Positions 24,384 through 35,100 of a DNA stretch of 64,000 nt are shown here, piece after piece (within the stretch, counting starts at the first letter, position 1; every line of letters starts with the position of its first letter). Source of the stretch: Rhea pennata (Eukaryota > Chordata > Aves > Rheiformes > Rheidae); assembly GCF_028389875.1 (NCBI RefSeq), contig NC_084668.1, positions 18,185,993 through 18,249,992 on the forward strand. The letters run 5' to 3'. Both the position numbers and the translations under genes were made by a program. The notes under the pieces were generated by a model. The model worked only from the letters and a program-made list of their open reading frames with translations. It had not been told where the DNA came from and did not search any database.

Positions 24384-25345
24384 CGCCCAGCTGGGCCCCA
24401 CGCCAGGGGTGCCCCCCCACCCCCACCCCAGCCTGCCCCACGGCACCCCGCAGCCCTGCCCCAGCCCCCCAGCAGACGATGATCCTGTCCAGGGTGACGG
24501 AGGAGTCACAGGAGCCCTGCTCCATGCTGCAGTGCCAGCCCTGCTCAGGGATGGGGATGGGGATGGGGACAGGGACGAGGCAGGCACCCTGAGCGCCCTG
24601 CCCCACGGTGCCCCACACGACCCAGCGTTTCAGCGCTCCTGCTGCTGGGGCATCCTTGGCCACACCACGTGGGCCAGCATGCCGGGGACCAGGACGGGCG
24701 CAGCCTTCTGCAGAGGAGCTGGCAGACATATACCCCCGGCCAAAGGAGGGCTGGCCTCTCCAACCAGCTCATCCCGCATTTCTTCCCGCCCACTCCTCCC
24801 CCTGCACTTTGACCCCCCAAATAAGACTGAAGTGTGCAAACAGGTCCCACTCCTGCTGCTTAGTGCAAAGCAGCCCAAAGGTATCAGGGCACCAGGGGCA
24901 CGGTTGGTGGTGGCACCTGCAGCATCCCACGGGCTGCCCGTGTGGAGTTGGCAGCGAAGCCCTCACAAGCCTCATCCCAGGGGCTCAAGGAGGAGTGGGA
25001 GCCACCCAAGAAATCCCACTTGGCTCCCTGCAGGCCCCGGCCGGGCACGCGGGGCTGGAGAGCCGTGGGGTCGCTCCCACCAGCAGCCTGCCAGCCCAAG
25101 CTTCGCGGTCCCTACGGGTTTCGGGCACGGAAGTTGCCCCCATGCTCCAGCAAGAGGCAGGCAGGGCCAGCTCGCGGCAGGGCAGGCAGACGCAGGGCTG
25201 GGGACAGGGGACAGCGCGCGCCGCGGCAGGCGAGGCTGGGATCCTGCGCAGGTACGGGCGGCGCTGCAAGCAGGCGCTCTTTGAGCAGCAGAACCTGCTC
25301 GAAAGATTAACGGGATGAGTGAAATAAACCTGTTTTTCTTTATAA
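24384..25345 (+). other. INHA: INHA 3' UTR
   Basis: No reading frame here resembles a protein. The stretch runs from the INHA stop to an AATAAA on the same strand at 25323-25328, giving a 3' UTR of about 0.95 kb. It includes a short G-rich repeat (GGGGAT) at about 24547-24568. An earlier variant signal, AATAAG near 24819, could give a shorter form. Confidence 0.55.
25323..25328 (+). terminator. INHA: probable INHA polyadenylation signal AATAAA
   Basis: A canonical AATAAA followed within 10 bases by a T-rich stretch (CCTGTTTTTCTTT). It is the first canonical signal downstream of INHA on the plus strand. Confidence 0.6.
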
Positions 25346-25379
25346 AAACCTCAAAATGCAAAGCGAGTGGCTGTGCAGT

Positions 25380-26160
25380 GGGATGCAAGCTCCCGGAGGC
25401 GTTTGGTCAGAGGGAGGGAGGGAGGGATCGGCCAGCGCCGCCCCAGCTGCGCGCGACGGGCCTTCGGCCGGCGGCAGCAGAGCGCGCTCCGGCTGGACGC
25501 GGCCCGGCTCCCACGCGGGGCCGTCCGCCCTCGGCAACGCCGCGGCGCGCCTGGAGTCCCCCGGCTCCCCACGGGGGCAGCTCTGCCCCCCGCTCACCCC
25601 GTGGCCGGCACGCTCCGCGCTCCCCGGAGCCCGCAAGTGCCTCTGCCGCTCTCAGGCTTTCCGCCCCGGATCTGTCGCTTCCCTCCTCCGCAGGGCCCGG
25701 GAGCCTGCGGCGTTCGGCCCGGCCCCGAATCGGCTCCACGCGGCGTGAGGCAGCGCCGGCCCGGATCCGGCGCCGGGACGAGGAGAGCAGGGTCCCGTCC
25801 CTTCCCGGCAGCGGGGCCTGCCAGATCGGGAGCCCCCTCGCAGGGCCCCGGGGCCGGGATCGGGATCGGGACGCGAAGGAAGGCGGACGGAGCTTTCCGG
25901 CCCCCTGGCCCCGAGGGAAGGCGGCCGCGGCCCGGCCGACCCGCGGGGGCTGCCCGGTAGGAGCCGCCTCCGCGCGGCGGGAACGCCCCGGTCGGCCCGG
26001 GCCGAAACGGGAGGCGGCGAGGAACCAGCGCGGAGCCGGCAGCTGTGGGGCCCTGCCCGGCCCCGGCCCGGCGCTTCCTCCGGGCCATGGTGCCCGCCCC
26101 GAGCCCCTCCGCGCAGGATTCCCTTCCCACCCCTTCCTCCCAGAGGACCGGATACAGAAG
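25380..26160. other. CpG-rich stretch without a recognisable gene
   Basis: This stretch is extremely GC- and CpG-rich and lies between the convergent 3' ends of INHA and the connexin gene. Long open frames exist on both strands but have no family features and reflect base composition. It could be a CpG island with an unannotated transcript start; nothing in the sequence proves that. Confidence 0.4.
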
Positions 26161-26164
26161 TTCA

Positions 26165-27377
26165 GTACAAAACGTCTCCAGGTTTTACTGAAAATATATA
26201 TTAAAAAAAAAAAAAAAAGGAAAAAAAAAGTCACAGTCACTTGAGTACAAAACAAAGCTACAGAGCCCCCGCGTGACCCCGGCCGAGATGACCGGGAAGG
26301 CCCCGCCGGCCCCCGGCGCTGGGGGCACCGTGCCCCGCCGGCCCGCCCCGCGCCCCCCGCGCAGCCCCCGCGGCCCGAGCTGCCCGAGCAGCGGCCGCCA
26401 CCACCCTCAGCGGCGCGTCCGCACGCGGCACGGCCCCCCCCCAGCCCCGCCGCCGCCACTGGCCCGGGGCCCCGGGGGGCCTGGCGCGGCCCCCGCCACG
26501 CACGGCTCCCGCTGGGGGCGGCCGGTCCGGCGCAGCGCAAACCCCTTCCCCGAGGAAAGCAGCTTCCAGCCTGTCCCAGCCCGGGGCCGACACAGCCGCA
26601 GGCCGTCGCCCCCTCCCGCGCCCGCGCAACCTCTTTGCGCCCCCCCCCAAAAACGGAAAGGCCCACGGAGAGGGGAAGGCGAGCCTCCCTCGGCAGGGAC
26701 CCCCGGGAGGAAAGAGGGCGGCTGCACGGCGGCCCGCGCCCTCCTTCCCCGCGGCACGGGCCCCCGCTCGCCGCCGGGCCGCCGGGACCGCTCCCCCCGG
26801 CCGGGATCGGGATCGGGCCGCCGCCGCCCCACCGCCCTCACGCCAGCTCAGCCCCAGCCCGCGGTTCGGCCCGGCCAGCCAGACCCCGCACGGCTGCGGC
26901 TCCGGGGCCGCTGCCCCACGGCCCGGGGGACGCGTGGGCAGCACCAGCGTCTCGGCCGCGGCCCGCGCGCGCGCGCAGCGCCCCGGGGCCTGCACGGCCG
27001 GCGGGCGAGGGCCAGCGCAGCAGGGCACGGGGAGGCGCGAGCGGGAGCCGCGCTGCGACTGGGCGGAGAGGGAAGTGGGGCACAGAGAGGGAAGGTGCAG
27101 GCCTCGAGCAGGAGTCAGGGGCAGAGCATAGAAATGCCAGGGTACACACTGACAAGTTTATAAAAACGTACAAAAATAAGATATTCCCTTTTTTAAAAAA
27201 TTAAGGGCGGCGAAGGAATGTTCCCCATGACCCCTTCCCCATCCCTGCCCACCGGGACGAGGGACGCCCCCAGGCAGCCCCGCGGGAGAGAACCTCCGTC
27301 CCCAGCCCCGCTCGCTGCGTCGCAGGGGCGGCCGCTCCGGGTGACAACTCCATGGCCCCAGAGGTGCCACGCCGCAC
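26165..27377 (-). other. presumed 3' UTR of the connexin gene
   Basis: From the connexin stop to the AGTAAA signal the strand is very GC-rich, with AT-rich islands at 26190-26230 and 27150-27205. The 26190 island holds a plus-strand A run of about 15 bases. I saw no conserved frame. The extent is inferred from the polyadenylation signal only. Confidence 0.4.
26184..26189 (-). terminator. possible connexin polyadenylation signal AGTAAA
   Basis: The plus strand reads TTTACT, which is AGTAAA on the minus strand, beside AT-rich sequence with AATATA-like motifs at 26192-26205. No AATAAA was found on the minus strand between here and the connexin stop, so this is the best candidate. It would give a 3' UTR of about 1.2 kb. 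Confidence 0.35.
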
Positions 27378-28946
27378 TCACAGCCCTGCAGGGAGCAGAA
27401 CGCACGTTAACACCCGTCCCCAAAGCCACCTCCCGAGGCAGCCCCCTGCCCCCTGTCCCCAAAGCCACCTCCCCAGGCAGCCCCCTGACCCTGTCCCCAA
27501 AGCCACCTCCCGAGGCAGCCCCCCGCCCCCCGTCCCCAAAGCCACCTCCCAAGGCAGCCCCCCGCCCCTGTCCCCAAAGCCACCTCCCCAGGCAGCCCCC
27601 CACCCTGCACAGGGAGCCGGCGCTGCCCAGCCGCCTGCCCCACACCTGCCCGCCCCACACCTGCCCACCCCAGACCGCCCGCCGGCCCCCCGCCCCGCGG
27701 CGAGGTGTAGCCCAGCTCCTCGGGCGACTCGGGACCCGCCCGGCCAGCGCCACCTCCCCAGCTCACCCGTGGCTTTCTCGCAGACGGCTCCCTCCTTCTC
27801 GTGGGCGAAGTTGAGGCGGTTCTGCTCAGCGGCGATGCCGTTGGCCTCCGGGCTGCTGCTGCGGGACGGGCTGGCAGTCTCCAGCGGCGGGTTGAGGTGG
27901 AAGGCCATCTCCAGGTGCTCCTGGGCCAGGCGGAGGTGCTTGCGCAGCCTGTCCAGCTCGTGCTCCGGGGGAGCGCCAGCCAGGGCGAAGCGCTCCGTCG
28001 CCGAGGTGGCCAAGGTCTCCCCGTAGTCCAGCTTGCCGTTGGGCAGCGAGGCTTTCAGGGGCTCCTTCTTCAGCGAGTGGTAGGTGGGGGGCGCACTGGG
28101 AGCTTTCTTGGCATACTGCAGCCCGGGCCTGGTGTCGTCAAGGTGCATGGGATCGTCCGGCTGGCTCAGCGCGTCCCGGATGCGGCCCACGCCGAGGTGC
28201 ACGAGCTCGCAGAGGTTGAGGAATAGGCAGAGCCCGCTGACCGCGTACATGATGAGCAGGAAAATCGTCTTCTCGGTGGGGCGGGAGACAAAGCAGTCGA
28301 CAGTGTGAGGGCAGGGGCTGCGGCTGCACACGTAGGACGGGCTCACCTCGAAGTGGTACAGCATATACTGCCCGAAGAGGAAGGCCATCTCCAGCAACGA
28401 GCGGCACAGCAAGTGCAGCACGTAGGCACGCATCAGCCCATCCTGCTTGATGCGGCGCCGGCCATCGTGTTTTTCCCCACCCTCTGTGCTTTTCTCCTTC
28501 TCCACCTCGATCTCCTCAAAAATCATGGGGTCTTCTTCATTATCATCCTCTGCCTCTTCATAGTCCCGCCCGGCTCCCCGGCGCACGACTGGCATGCGTG
28601 CCCGACGGCCCACCGGAGCCCGGCGCCGCGTGTTCTCCGGCATCCGGGCAATGCGGTGCATGGCAAAGCCCAGGTACAGCACTGACGGCGTGGCCACCAT
28701 GATGATCTGAAAGATCCAGAAGCGGACGTGGGAGAGTGGGGCAAAGGCGTCGTAGCACACGTTCTCGCAGCCAGGCTGCTGCGTGTTGCACACGAACTTG
28801 CTCTGCTCGTCGTAGTAGATGGACTCCCCCCCAACAGCCGTCAGCACGATCCGGAAGACAATGAGGACAGTGAGCCAGATCTTGCCCACAAAGGTTGAGT
28901 GGTTGTTGATCTCCTCCAGGAGCCGTGTCAGGAAACTCCAGCTCAT
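27378..28946 (-). CDS. gamma-type connexin, GJC1/Cx45-like gap junction protein
   Basis: Gap junction channel protein; six subunits form a hemichannel in the plasma membrane. The main exon is 28946-27767 and a tiny last exon is 27385-27378, giving 395 residues. It begins [20 protein letters not shown], almost as in Cx45. Extracellular loop 1 has Cys53, 60 and 64 (C-x6-C-x3-C). Loop 2 has Cys207, 212 and 218 (C-x4-C-x5-C), followed by SRPTEKTIF. Four membrane spans lie near residues 22-42, 76-96, 172-195 and 226-248. The long cytoplasmic loop, acidic around 129-151, is a gamma-connexin trait. The tail lacks the VWI end of Cx45 and Cx47 and ends [20 protein letters not shown], so this is a third gamma connexin, perhaps the counterpart of zebrafish cx43.4. 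The start is the ATG at 28946. An acceptor CCCCACAG just upstream (exon start 28971) shows a separate 5' UTR exon. Confidence 0.9.
   Translation of the reverse strand: MSWSFLTRLLEEINNHSTFVGKIWLTVLIVFRIVLTAVGGESIYYDEQSKFVCNTQQPGCENVCYDAFAPLSHVRFWIFQIIMVATPSVLYLGFAMHRIARMPENTRRRAPVGRRARMPVVRRGAGRDYEEAEDDNEEDPMIFEEIEVEKEKSTEGGEKHDGRRRIKQDGLMRAYVLHLLCRSLLEMAFLFGQYMLYHFEVSPSYVCSRSPCPHTVDCFVSRPTEKTIFLLIMYAVSGLCLFLNLCELVHLGVGRIRDALSQPDDPMHLDDTRPGLQYAKKAPSAPPTYHSLKKEPLKASLPNGKLDYGETLATSATERFALAGAPPEHELDRLRKHLRLAQEHLEMAFHLNPPLETASPSRSSSPEANGIAAEQNRLNFAHEKEGAVCEKATGELGRWRWPGGSRVARGAGLHLAAGRGAGGRSGVGRCGAGRCGAGGWAAPAPCAGWGAAWGGGFGDRGGGLPWEVALGTGGGGLPREVALGTGSGGCLGRWLWGQGAGGCLGRWLWGRVLTCVLLPAGL
27415..27608. 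repeat. 38/39-bp minisatellite in the connexin last intron
   Basis: Five copies of a C-rich unit containing CCCCAAAGCCACCTCCC and AGGCAGCCCCC. The CAAAGCC motif recurs at 27421, 27460, 27498, 27537 and 27575, so units alternate between 39 and 38 bases. The array fills half of the 381-base intron between the two coding exons of the connexin. Confidence 0.9.
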
Positions 28947-28971
28947 CCTGGCCAAGCAGTTGGCTCAAACC

Positions 28972-31600
28972 CTGTGGGGAAGGGCAGGCAATAAGCCACG
29001 GAGAAAATCCAAATACGCTGTGCCTGGCCCCCAAAACCACAAGCCTCCACCTCAGACCCGCACCTCCATCTCTCCTTCTCCCAGCAGCAGCATCCCTGCC
29101 CTTACCCACCAGACCCACAGACACATTCCCGAGTCAGGATTCCTCTCCTAAAACCATAGCAGCTCCAGAGGCATCTCAGCTCCAGGCAGAAACAAAGAGC
29201 CTAGAGGCCGGGGGCCCAAGTCAGTCCCTCTCCCTGCTCCCCATAAGATCTGGCTCGCTGGCTGCCCCTTGCCAAGCACCTCCTCCACACGCTTGTGTTT
29301 CACGCCCTGTTCCATCCCCGTCAGCCAGGTAGGCAGAGGGGCCGAGGCAGCAGGGACCCATCAGCAGGGGAAAGGCTGGGCTGGTCACCTCCGGTCCCAT
29401 CCCATGCGGGACAAATCTAGGGGAAGAGTCAGCTGCAGCCCGGGTAAACAAGGGAGCTCTCCAGCCTCCGGTGGAGCCAGCCAGGGAGGGCGAGGGGACA
29501 GCCTCCTCTTCCTCTTCCTTCCCGCTGGAGCCAGCGTGCCGCAGCAACCATCTGCCACCTGGTCCTGGGAAGGTCCCCGACCAGCACCATGCTCTGGGCC
29601 AGGACCTGTGTCCTGCCATGGGGGGTGGTTTCTGCTCCTCCAGGGGAGCACAGGTCCCTTGAGCTGGGCAACCCAGGGTGGACACGGCCAGTGCCTTGCG
29701 GCACCTACCGCCCCTCTCGCCCAGCACCACACTCGGCCCCTCTGCTCCCTTGAGCCTGCTGTCCCCTGAGCCCAGACGAACCAAACCTCAGTGCTGTGCC
29801 CCCCCACCCCTAGAGCCTCCAGCTGACCTCCATCCCTCAAAATCAATATAAGCCCCCCCGAGTCCACTCCTCATATGCCCCGCTGCTACAGCGGATGCTA
29901 GCTGCACCTCCTCCTTGCACCTCCTGCCTCCAAGCCTCAGCCCGGCTCCAACCAGGTAGCCCTTTGGGAGGCCAGTCTCAGAGAGGCTCCCAGGCTCAGA
30001 TCACACCACAATCCTATGACAAACCCACATTCGGCACCATCCAAACTTACAGAGGAAGCACAGCGTGAGGAACAGAGACCAATGGCGAGGGGCAACACGA
30101 GGCAGCGGAGGAATTGCACAAAGTACAAGAGAAGCAGCTGACACCAGAGGTCAGGGAGGAAATTACAAGCAAAGCACTACAGCTTCTGGCTAAATAGAGG
30201 AGAAGACGCAAGAGGAGACACCCCATCGCCACCCCCGGTTTCAGCAGCTTACGTGTGAGCTGATGCAAGGGGAGCAGGTGGCAGGGCTGCCCAGAGGGAG
30301 AGGGCAGAGTCGGGCACGGGGAGCGGCAGAGAGGATGTGCCACGTACCACCGCGGAGCCCCGTGCCTCCTCCCGGCCTCGCCTGTCCTCAGGCCAGCCCC
30401 GTCCCCGCACCTCCAGCCAGGGCAGGTCTCTGCGGGTGATTTCTCCCACTGCACTTATGCCGCTATTGTTCTGCTCCAGCTCCTCTGCCGGAGCCTCGTT
30501 CCAGAGTAAGAGGACCTTTCTGACTTAGCTCAAGCTGCCTCCCCCAGCAAACCTCACCTAAACAGAAAAGCTCCTCCTAGCACAAGCATCCACATGGGTC
30601 TCAGCTCCCACTGAGGACCTGGTGCTCAGTCCAGAGCCTGCCAAGCAGCAGGAGGTGGCCGGGGGTGGGTGGGGAACGCTGTGCAGGCTGGCACTAGGGC
30701 TCTGCCTGGCACCAAGGTTCTGCCACCAGCCCTGAGCACCAGGGCACCAAACCCAGCCCCCAGGGCCACCAGCCTCTTTGTTGTCAAGCTCCTTTTAACA
30801 CATGGCTGCCTCAGCCCCGGGGCAGGCTCTGCCCAGTCCTTGGTGCCAGGCGCTCCCTCCCAGGCCTCCACTAAACCCAGGGTGCTTTGTGCCCGTCCTT
30901 GCCTGGCAGCAGCACAACGCCCTGGTCCCAGGGTACAAGGCTGGAGCAGCAGACGAGACCAGGCAGACAAGGGACCAGGGGGCCAGGCAGCCCCTGGAGC
31001 TGGCAAGCACACACAGACAGGCCCTGGCCCATCAGCCAGGGGCACGTGGGCCAGGTGCAGGTCAGGAGCACCATGGTCCACCCCGATGCGGGCACAGTCC
31101 CCTTTCCCCCTGCCCGGGGCAGGCCCCCTGCCGGGATCAGCTAACAGGGGTCCAGCCCTCGGCCGATGGGGCTGAGTCACCCACTGGCTCCCGGCCACAC
31201 TGAGTCAGGACCAGCACCACATGCCTCGACCGGGCCCAGCACCTACATCCCCAGCCCCCCCGGCCCCAGATGACCCCAGCCCAGCCTGCCTGAGGCCCCC
31301 AGCGCCACCAACCCTGGCCTGCCCTACCAGAGCCCCTAGCTCCCCAGCTCTTGACCTCCAGCCTCTGCCTTTCCAGGAACCCGCCCCACTGCCCCCTGCC
31401 TGCCCGGGGGCCCCCGACCCATCAATCCCAGCCCCCCCGACCCCTCCCCACCGACAGCAGCTTTTCCGGGGCCCGCAGCCCCACCGCCCACCGCCTTCCC
31501 GGGGCCCGCTGCCCCCCGGCCCCGGCCAGCCCCCCGCGCCCCAACGACCCCTGCCCGCCCAGGGCCCCCGCCGTCCCGCCGCCGTCGTCCCGTCCCGCCC
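28972..31600 (-). other. connexin 5' intron, no coding sequence seen
   Basis: This stretch lies between the acceptor at 28971 and the CpG island near 31.5 kb, where the non-coding first exon probably is. The open frames here have no recognisable domain. A possible minus-strand donor GTAAGC near 30247-30252 could mark another 5' UTR exon. Confidence 0.45.
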
Positions 31601-32160
31601 CGCCCGTGCCCGTGCCCGTGCCCGTGCCCGTGCCGCCGGCCGGCCCCACTCACGGCGCGCCGGGACGAGCGGCTCCCGCCGGCGGCGGCGGCGGCGGCGG
31701 CGGACAAAGCGGCGGGGCGGCGCGCGGCCGCCTCCCGCCGAACAAAGGGGCCCGGGGCCGCCCCGCCCCGCGCCCGCCCGCCGCCCGCACCGCACCGCAC
31801 CGCGCCGCCGCTACGCACCGCACCGCCCGCCGGCAGCCGCGCAACTTCGCGCAGAGTTCGCGCACCGCCCGCCCGCCGCTGCCGCCGGCGGGGGTGACTC
31901 ACCGCCCGGGCGGGCCTTTCCCGCTGCCCGTGCGGGGACCCCCCCGCCGGGGCCGAGGCCGGAGCCGGAGCCGAGGCCGCTCTCGGCCGCCGCCCCGGGG
32001 CCAGCTCCTTGCCGGCGCGGCGCGGCGCGGCGCGGCGGGGGGCGGCGCGGGCTCCCCGGCGGCGCGGCAGCGGCCGCCCCGGGACGGAGCGCTCGCGGCG
32101 GCCCCGGCTGGCGCTGAGTCGGGGCCCGTGCCCGGGGGGGCGGGACAGCAGCGTACCTGG
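31500..32160 (-). promoter_or_regulatory. CpG island, probable connexin promoter with alternative first exons
   Basis: The stretch is dense in CpG, with GCGG and GGCGGG runs. On the minus strand three good splice donors follow GC-rich sequence without coding potential: GTACGC after 32157, GTGAGT after 31903 and GTGAGT after 31654. They are suited to splice to the acceptor at 28971, just before the connexin ATG. A (CCCGTG)n run lies at about 31603-31634. The link to the connexin is inferred from strand and distance. Confidence 0.5.
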
Positions 32161-35100
32161 CGCGGCGAGGCCCGGGCCTGCTGCTGGGAGCCCAAACTAA
32201 CGCAGCTCTGGGTGGGGGCTATTGGCCCGGGGGAAGTTTTGCAAGCGGTCATGAGCTGCGGCGGCTTGCGAGGCCGCTCTGGAGCCACCGCGTTTGCTAC
32301 CCGACACGTGCCTCTAGGCAGAGGCCAAGCCTGGCCAAAACAAACTGAAGCATCGCTTTTATCAGCAAGATAAGGAGTGACACACTGCTGGCCTGCAGTC
32401 TCGGCGGAGCCCCTGAAACCCATTAGTCTCCTGGAGGCTGCTCCCTGCCCTGAGCAGCCCCATTCAGCTCCTAATGGCCCAGGCACATTCCTATCTGGCT
32501 TTCCTCCTCCTCCTTTTGCCCCCAGGTAACTCATTCACTCCTACAGTGCCAGGACCCTGCATAGGTGTGAAACTGAGGCTTCCTGGCCGCGGTAGGAAAA
32601 TACTCCAAATCATTCTTGCGGCAGCGTCCTCCAAAGGCGCTGGCTCAGCCCACAAGACGTCAGGAACGGTAGCACCCTTCAGCGCTCCGCATGGACGGCC
32701 CTGGCAGACGCTTGGCCATACAGGGAGAGGAAGGAGCCAACACTCTAGAAAATGCAATCCTGCACAATAACCTCCAGCCCTCAAAACAATAAATTTTTCC
32801 TCACTGGGTCTCCCCATGAAGGTGAAGAGAGAGGAGACAGAGAAAAGAAGGGATCTAATAGCACTACAGGAGAGGTAGCACCAGACATATTGGGAACACG
32901 GAGGAAAATAAAGTGCCCTGACCCCTGCTTCATACCGCTCAGGAAGCCTGGCTCACTTTGGTCCTCCTAACACTGATTGTCATCCCCCAGGCCCGGTCCT
33001 TCTGTGGGACCAGGGCTGAGTATGCAGCACCCCCAGATGTGCCCTTAGAGAGCCACTAGTGCTCCTCAGCAAGCACCACCAGAGCCACCCTGAGACAGGT
33101 TTTCTTCCTTCATGGGCAACATCAATGTTGCAGAACCTGCTCTCCAAGGCCAGAGCTGAGGCCCTGCAACAGCAGAACAGGCTTTGAGTCACCACCCTGA
33201 GTGGTGGACTGTCCCTCCATTACATCACAGCCACTCACTTTCTGTGCTGCTAAAATTGGCACTAGAGGGTTTTTTTTGGAGTTATGTATGTATGGATCCC
33301 TACACCATGCCAAACCCACTCATGCTTCTTAGGAAGAGCAGCCTCCCTTTCTTTGCTCTGAGGTGGTGATGATGTACACTTTAGGCCCACAGGGCTGCCT
33401 TGTGCAATGCAGATGGTGGAGAGCTGGTGTCCTCATGAACACAAGGAAATGCTGCTTCTCTCCTCTGAAATATGTGCTCCCGTCTGCAAAACAGTTCCCA
33501 TGAGTAGGCACTGGTGGGGAAAGCGCCTCCACCCACCTCCCACAGGCAACGCTGATCTGCCAGCCTTCCCCTGCAAGATAGACAACCACTGAGCTCAAGG
33601 GGACAGGGTCACAGATTACAGAACAAGGCACCTTGTCACTAGACATGCAGGTCATCTGAGTCCTTACTTATCCTGCCTGCCTGGCTAGGCCAGGCCACAC
33701 TTCTCTCCTTCCTCCAAAACCCCATCATCTGATGGAGCTGCCACAAGGTGAGATGAAGACCCAGGGAGACGAGGGATAAGGCAGAGTCTCAGCAGACAGA
33801 GGGGAGCATCACCTTCCCACCACCTTTTCCCCCAAAGAGCAGGCCCGTGCAGGATGCAGGGATGGAGCAGCCTGGGCTGAGCTGCTCCTGCCATGCTGGA
33901 GTGGCAATACGCCCCGGGGGGGTTCCCACAGCTGGCCACGGCCTGCCACAGCCTCCTGCCACCATGGAATAGGGCCCCGCCAGGAGGGCGTGCACAGGAC
34001 AGGTTGCGCGTGCCACGCGGCAGCAGCCGGCACAGGGAACAGGCTGTGCTCCTGTGGTCAGGCAAGCAGAAGTGCATGAGGGGTGAGGCTGTGCAGCTAG
34101 AGCAAAGCGCGGGACGGGAAGCGCGGCGGCTGCTTCCTGTGTGGGTTTTCAGTTATTCTGGGCCCACTGAGTAACGGCAGCCCTGGCGGTTCCAGTGCCT
34201 GTTTTACTGAGTCAGCAAGTGCCAGCACGGCGCAGTCCAGCCATCCTGCATAGCCTAGGCACCTGCTTGATGCTCTCACACAGGAGAGCACGGGAAGAGG
34301 CCAACAGGGCAAGCAACTCTAGGGAAACTTGGTGGGTGCTGCAGCCTGACCTGGGTGCTTGTGCACAAGAGGAAGAGGGAAGGATACCAATTTGGGCGCT
34401 CTTACTCAATCCTTCCTTCCTCCCACCTTCCCTAGGTCCCCCCCAAGACAACAACTTCTATCTCCACTCCTTCAGCAGTGCTGAGGAAAAGCTGCAGCTG
34501 GAGGAATGGGATTTTGTCCAGACTATGTAAAAGCACTTTCCATTTAATTACGCCATCACGCATGCAACTGCAACGTTAACATTTCTGGGAAGGGAAATAC
34601 TTGTTGCAGATCCAGCAACAGATGCTTTAGGAGCAACCCTGAGCACAGCCTGCTCCCCAGATGAGAAGAGGCAGGCTGAGACAGATAAAGCGAAAGAGCA
34701 CGCAGAGCACAGAAATTCAAGTTTATATATAGATACAGGAAAGCGTTCAGGCCCAGGGCTGGGGAAGAGGACCACAGCACAGTGCAGGGCCTGGGGCAGC
34801 TGCCAGCTGAACCCTGCGACGAGGCACAGAGAGGCAGGAGTCGGGTACGGTGACCTGGGGCACTGTGGGCACAAGCGCAGGGGCTTGGGGGAAATGAGCA
34901 GCAGTGCTCTGGGTCTTCTGAAATTCTCTGTATGCATCTTGCTGTTGACAGGTAGTTAAAGGAGCTTGGGGTTTTCTATCACCACTAGTTTTCAAGCATT
35001 CCCAAGTCCTGTCTCCAGCCTAGCTTCACATCCAGGCAGCCTAGCAGTTTGCCAGCGGTAAAGTTCCTGGGTGATCCTTTAAGTTCTGATGTTTAGTGTT

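Noticed and set aside
25407-26666. A 419-codon minus-strand open frame
   Set aside because: It is made of Gly, Arg, Ala and Pro in a CpG-rich stretch and crosses an A/T homopolymer island. No family feature is seen.
27378-28955. Connexin start three codons upstream (MARMSW)
   Set aside because: That start would be TTG. The ATG at 28946 begins MSWSF exactly as in Cx45, so it is the start.
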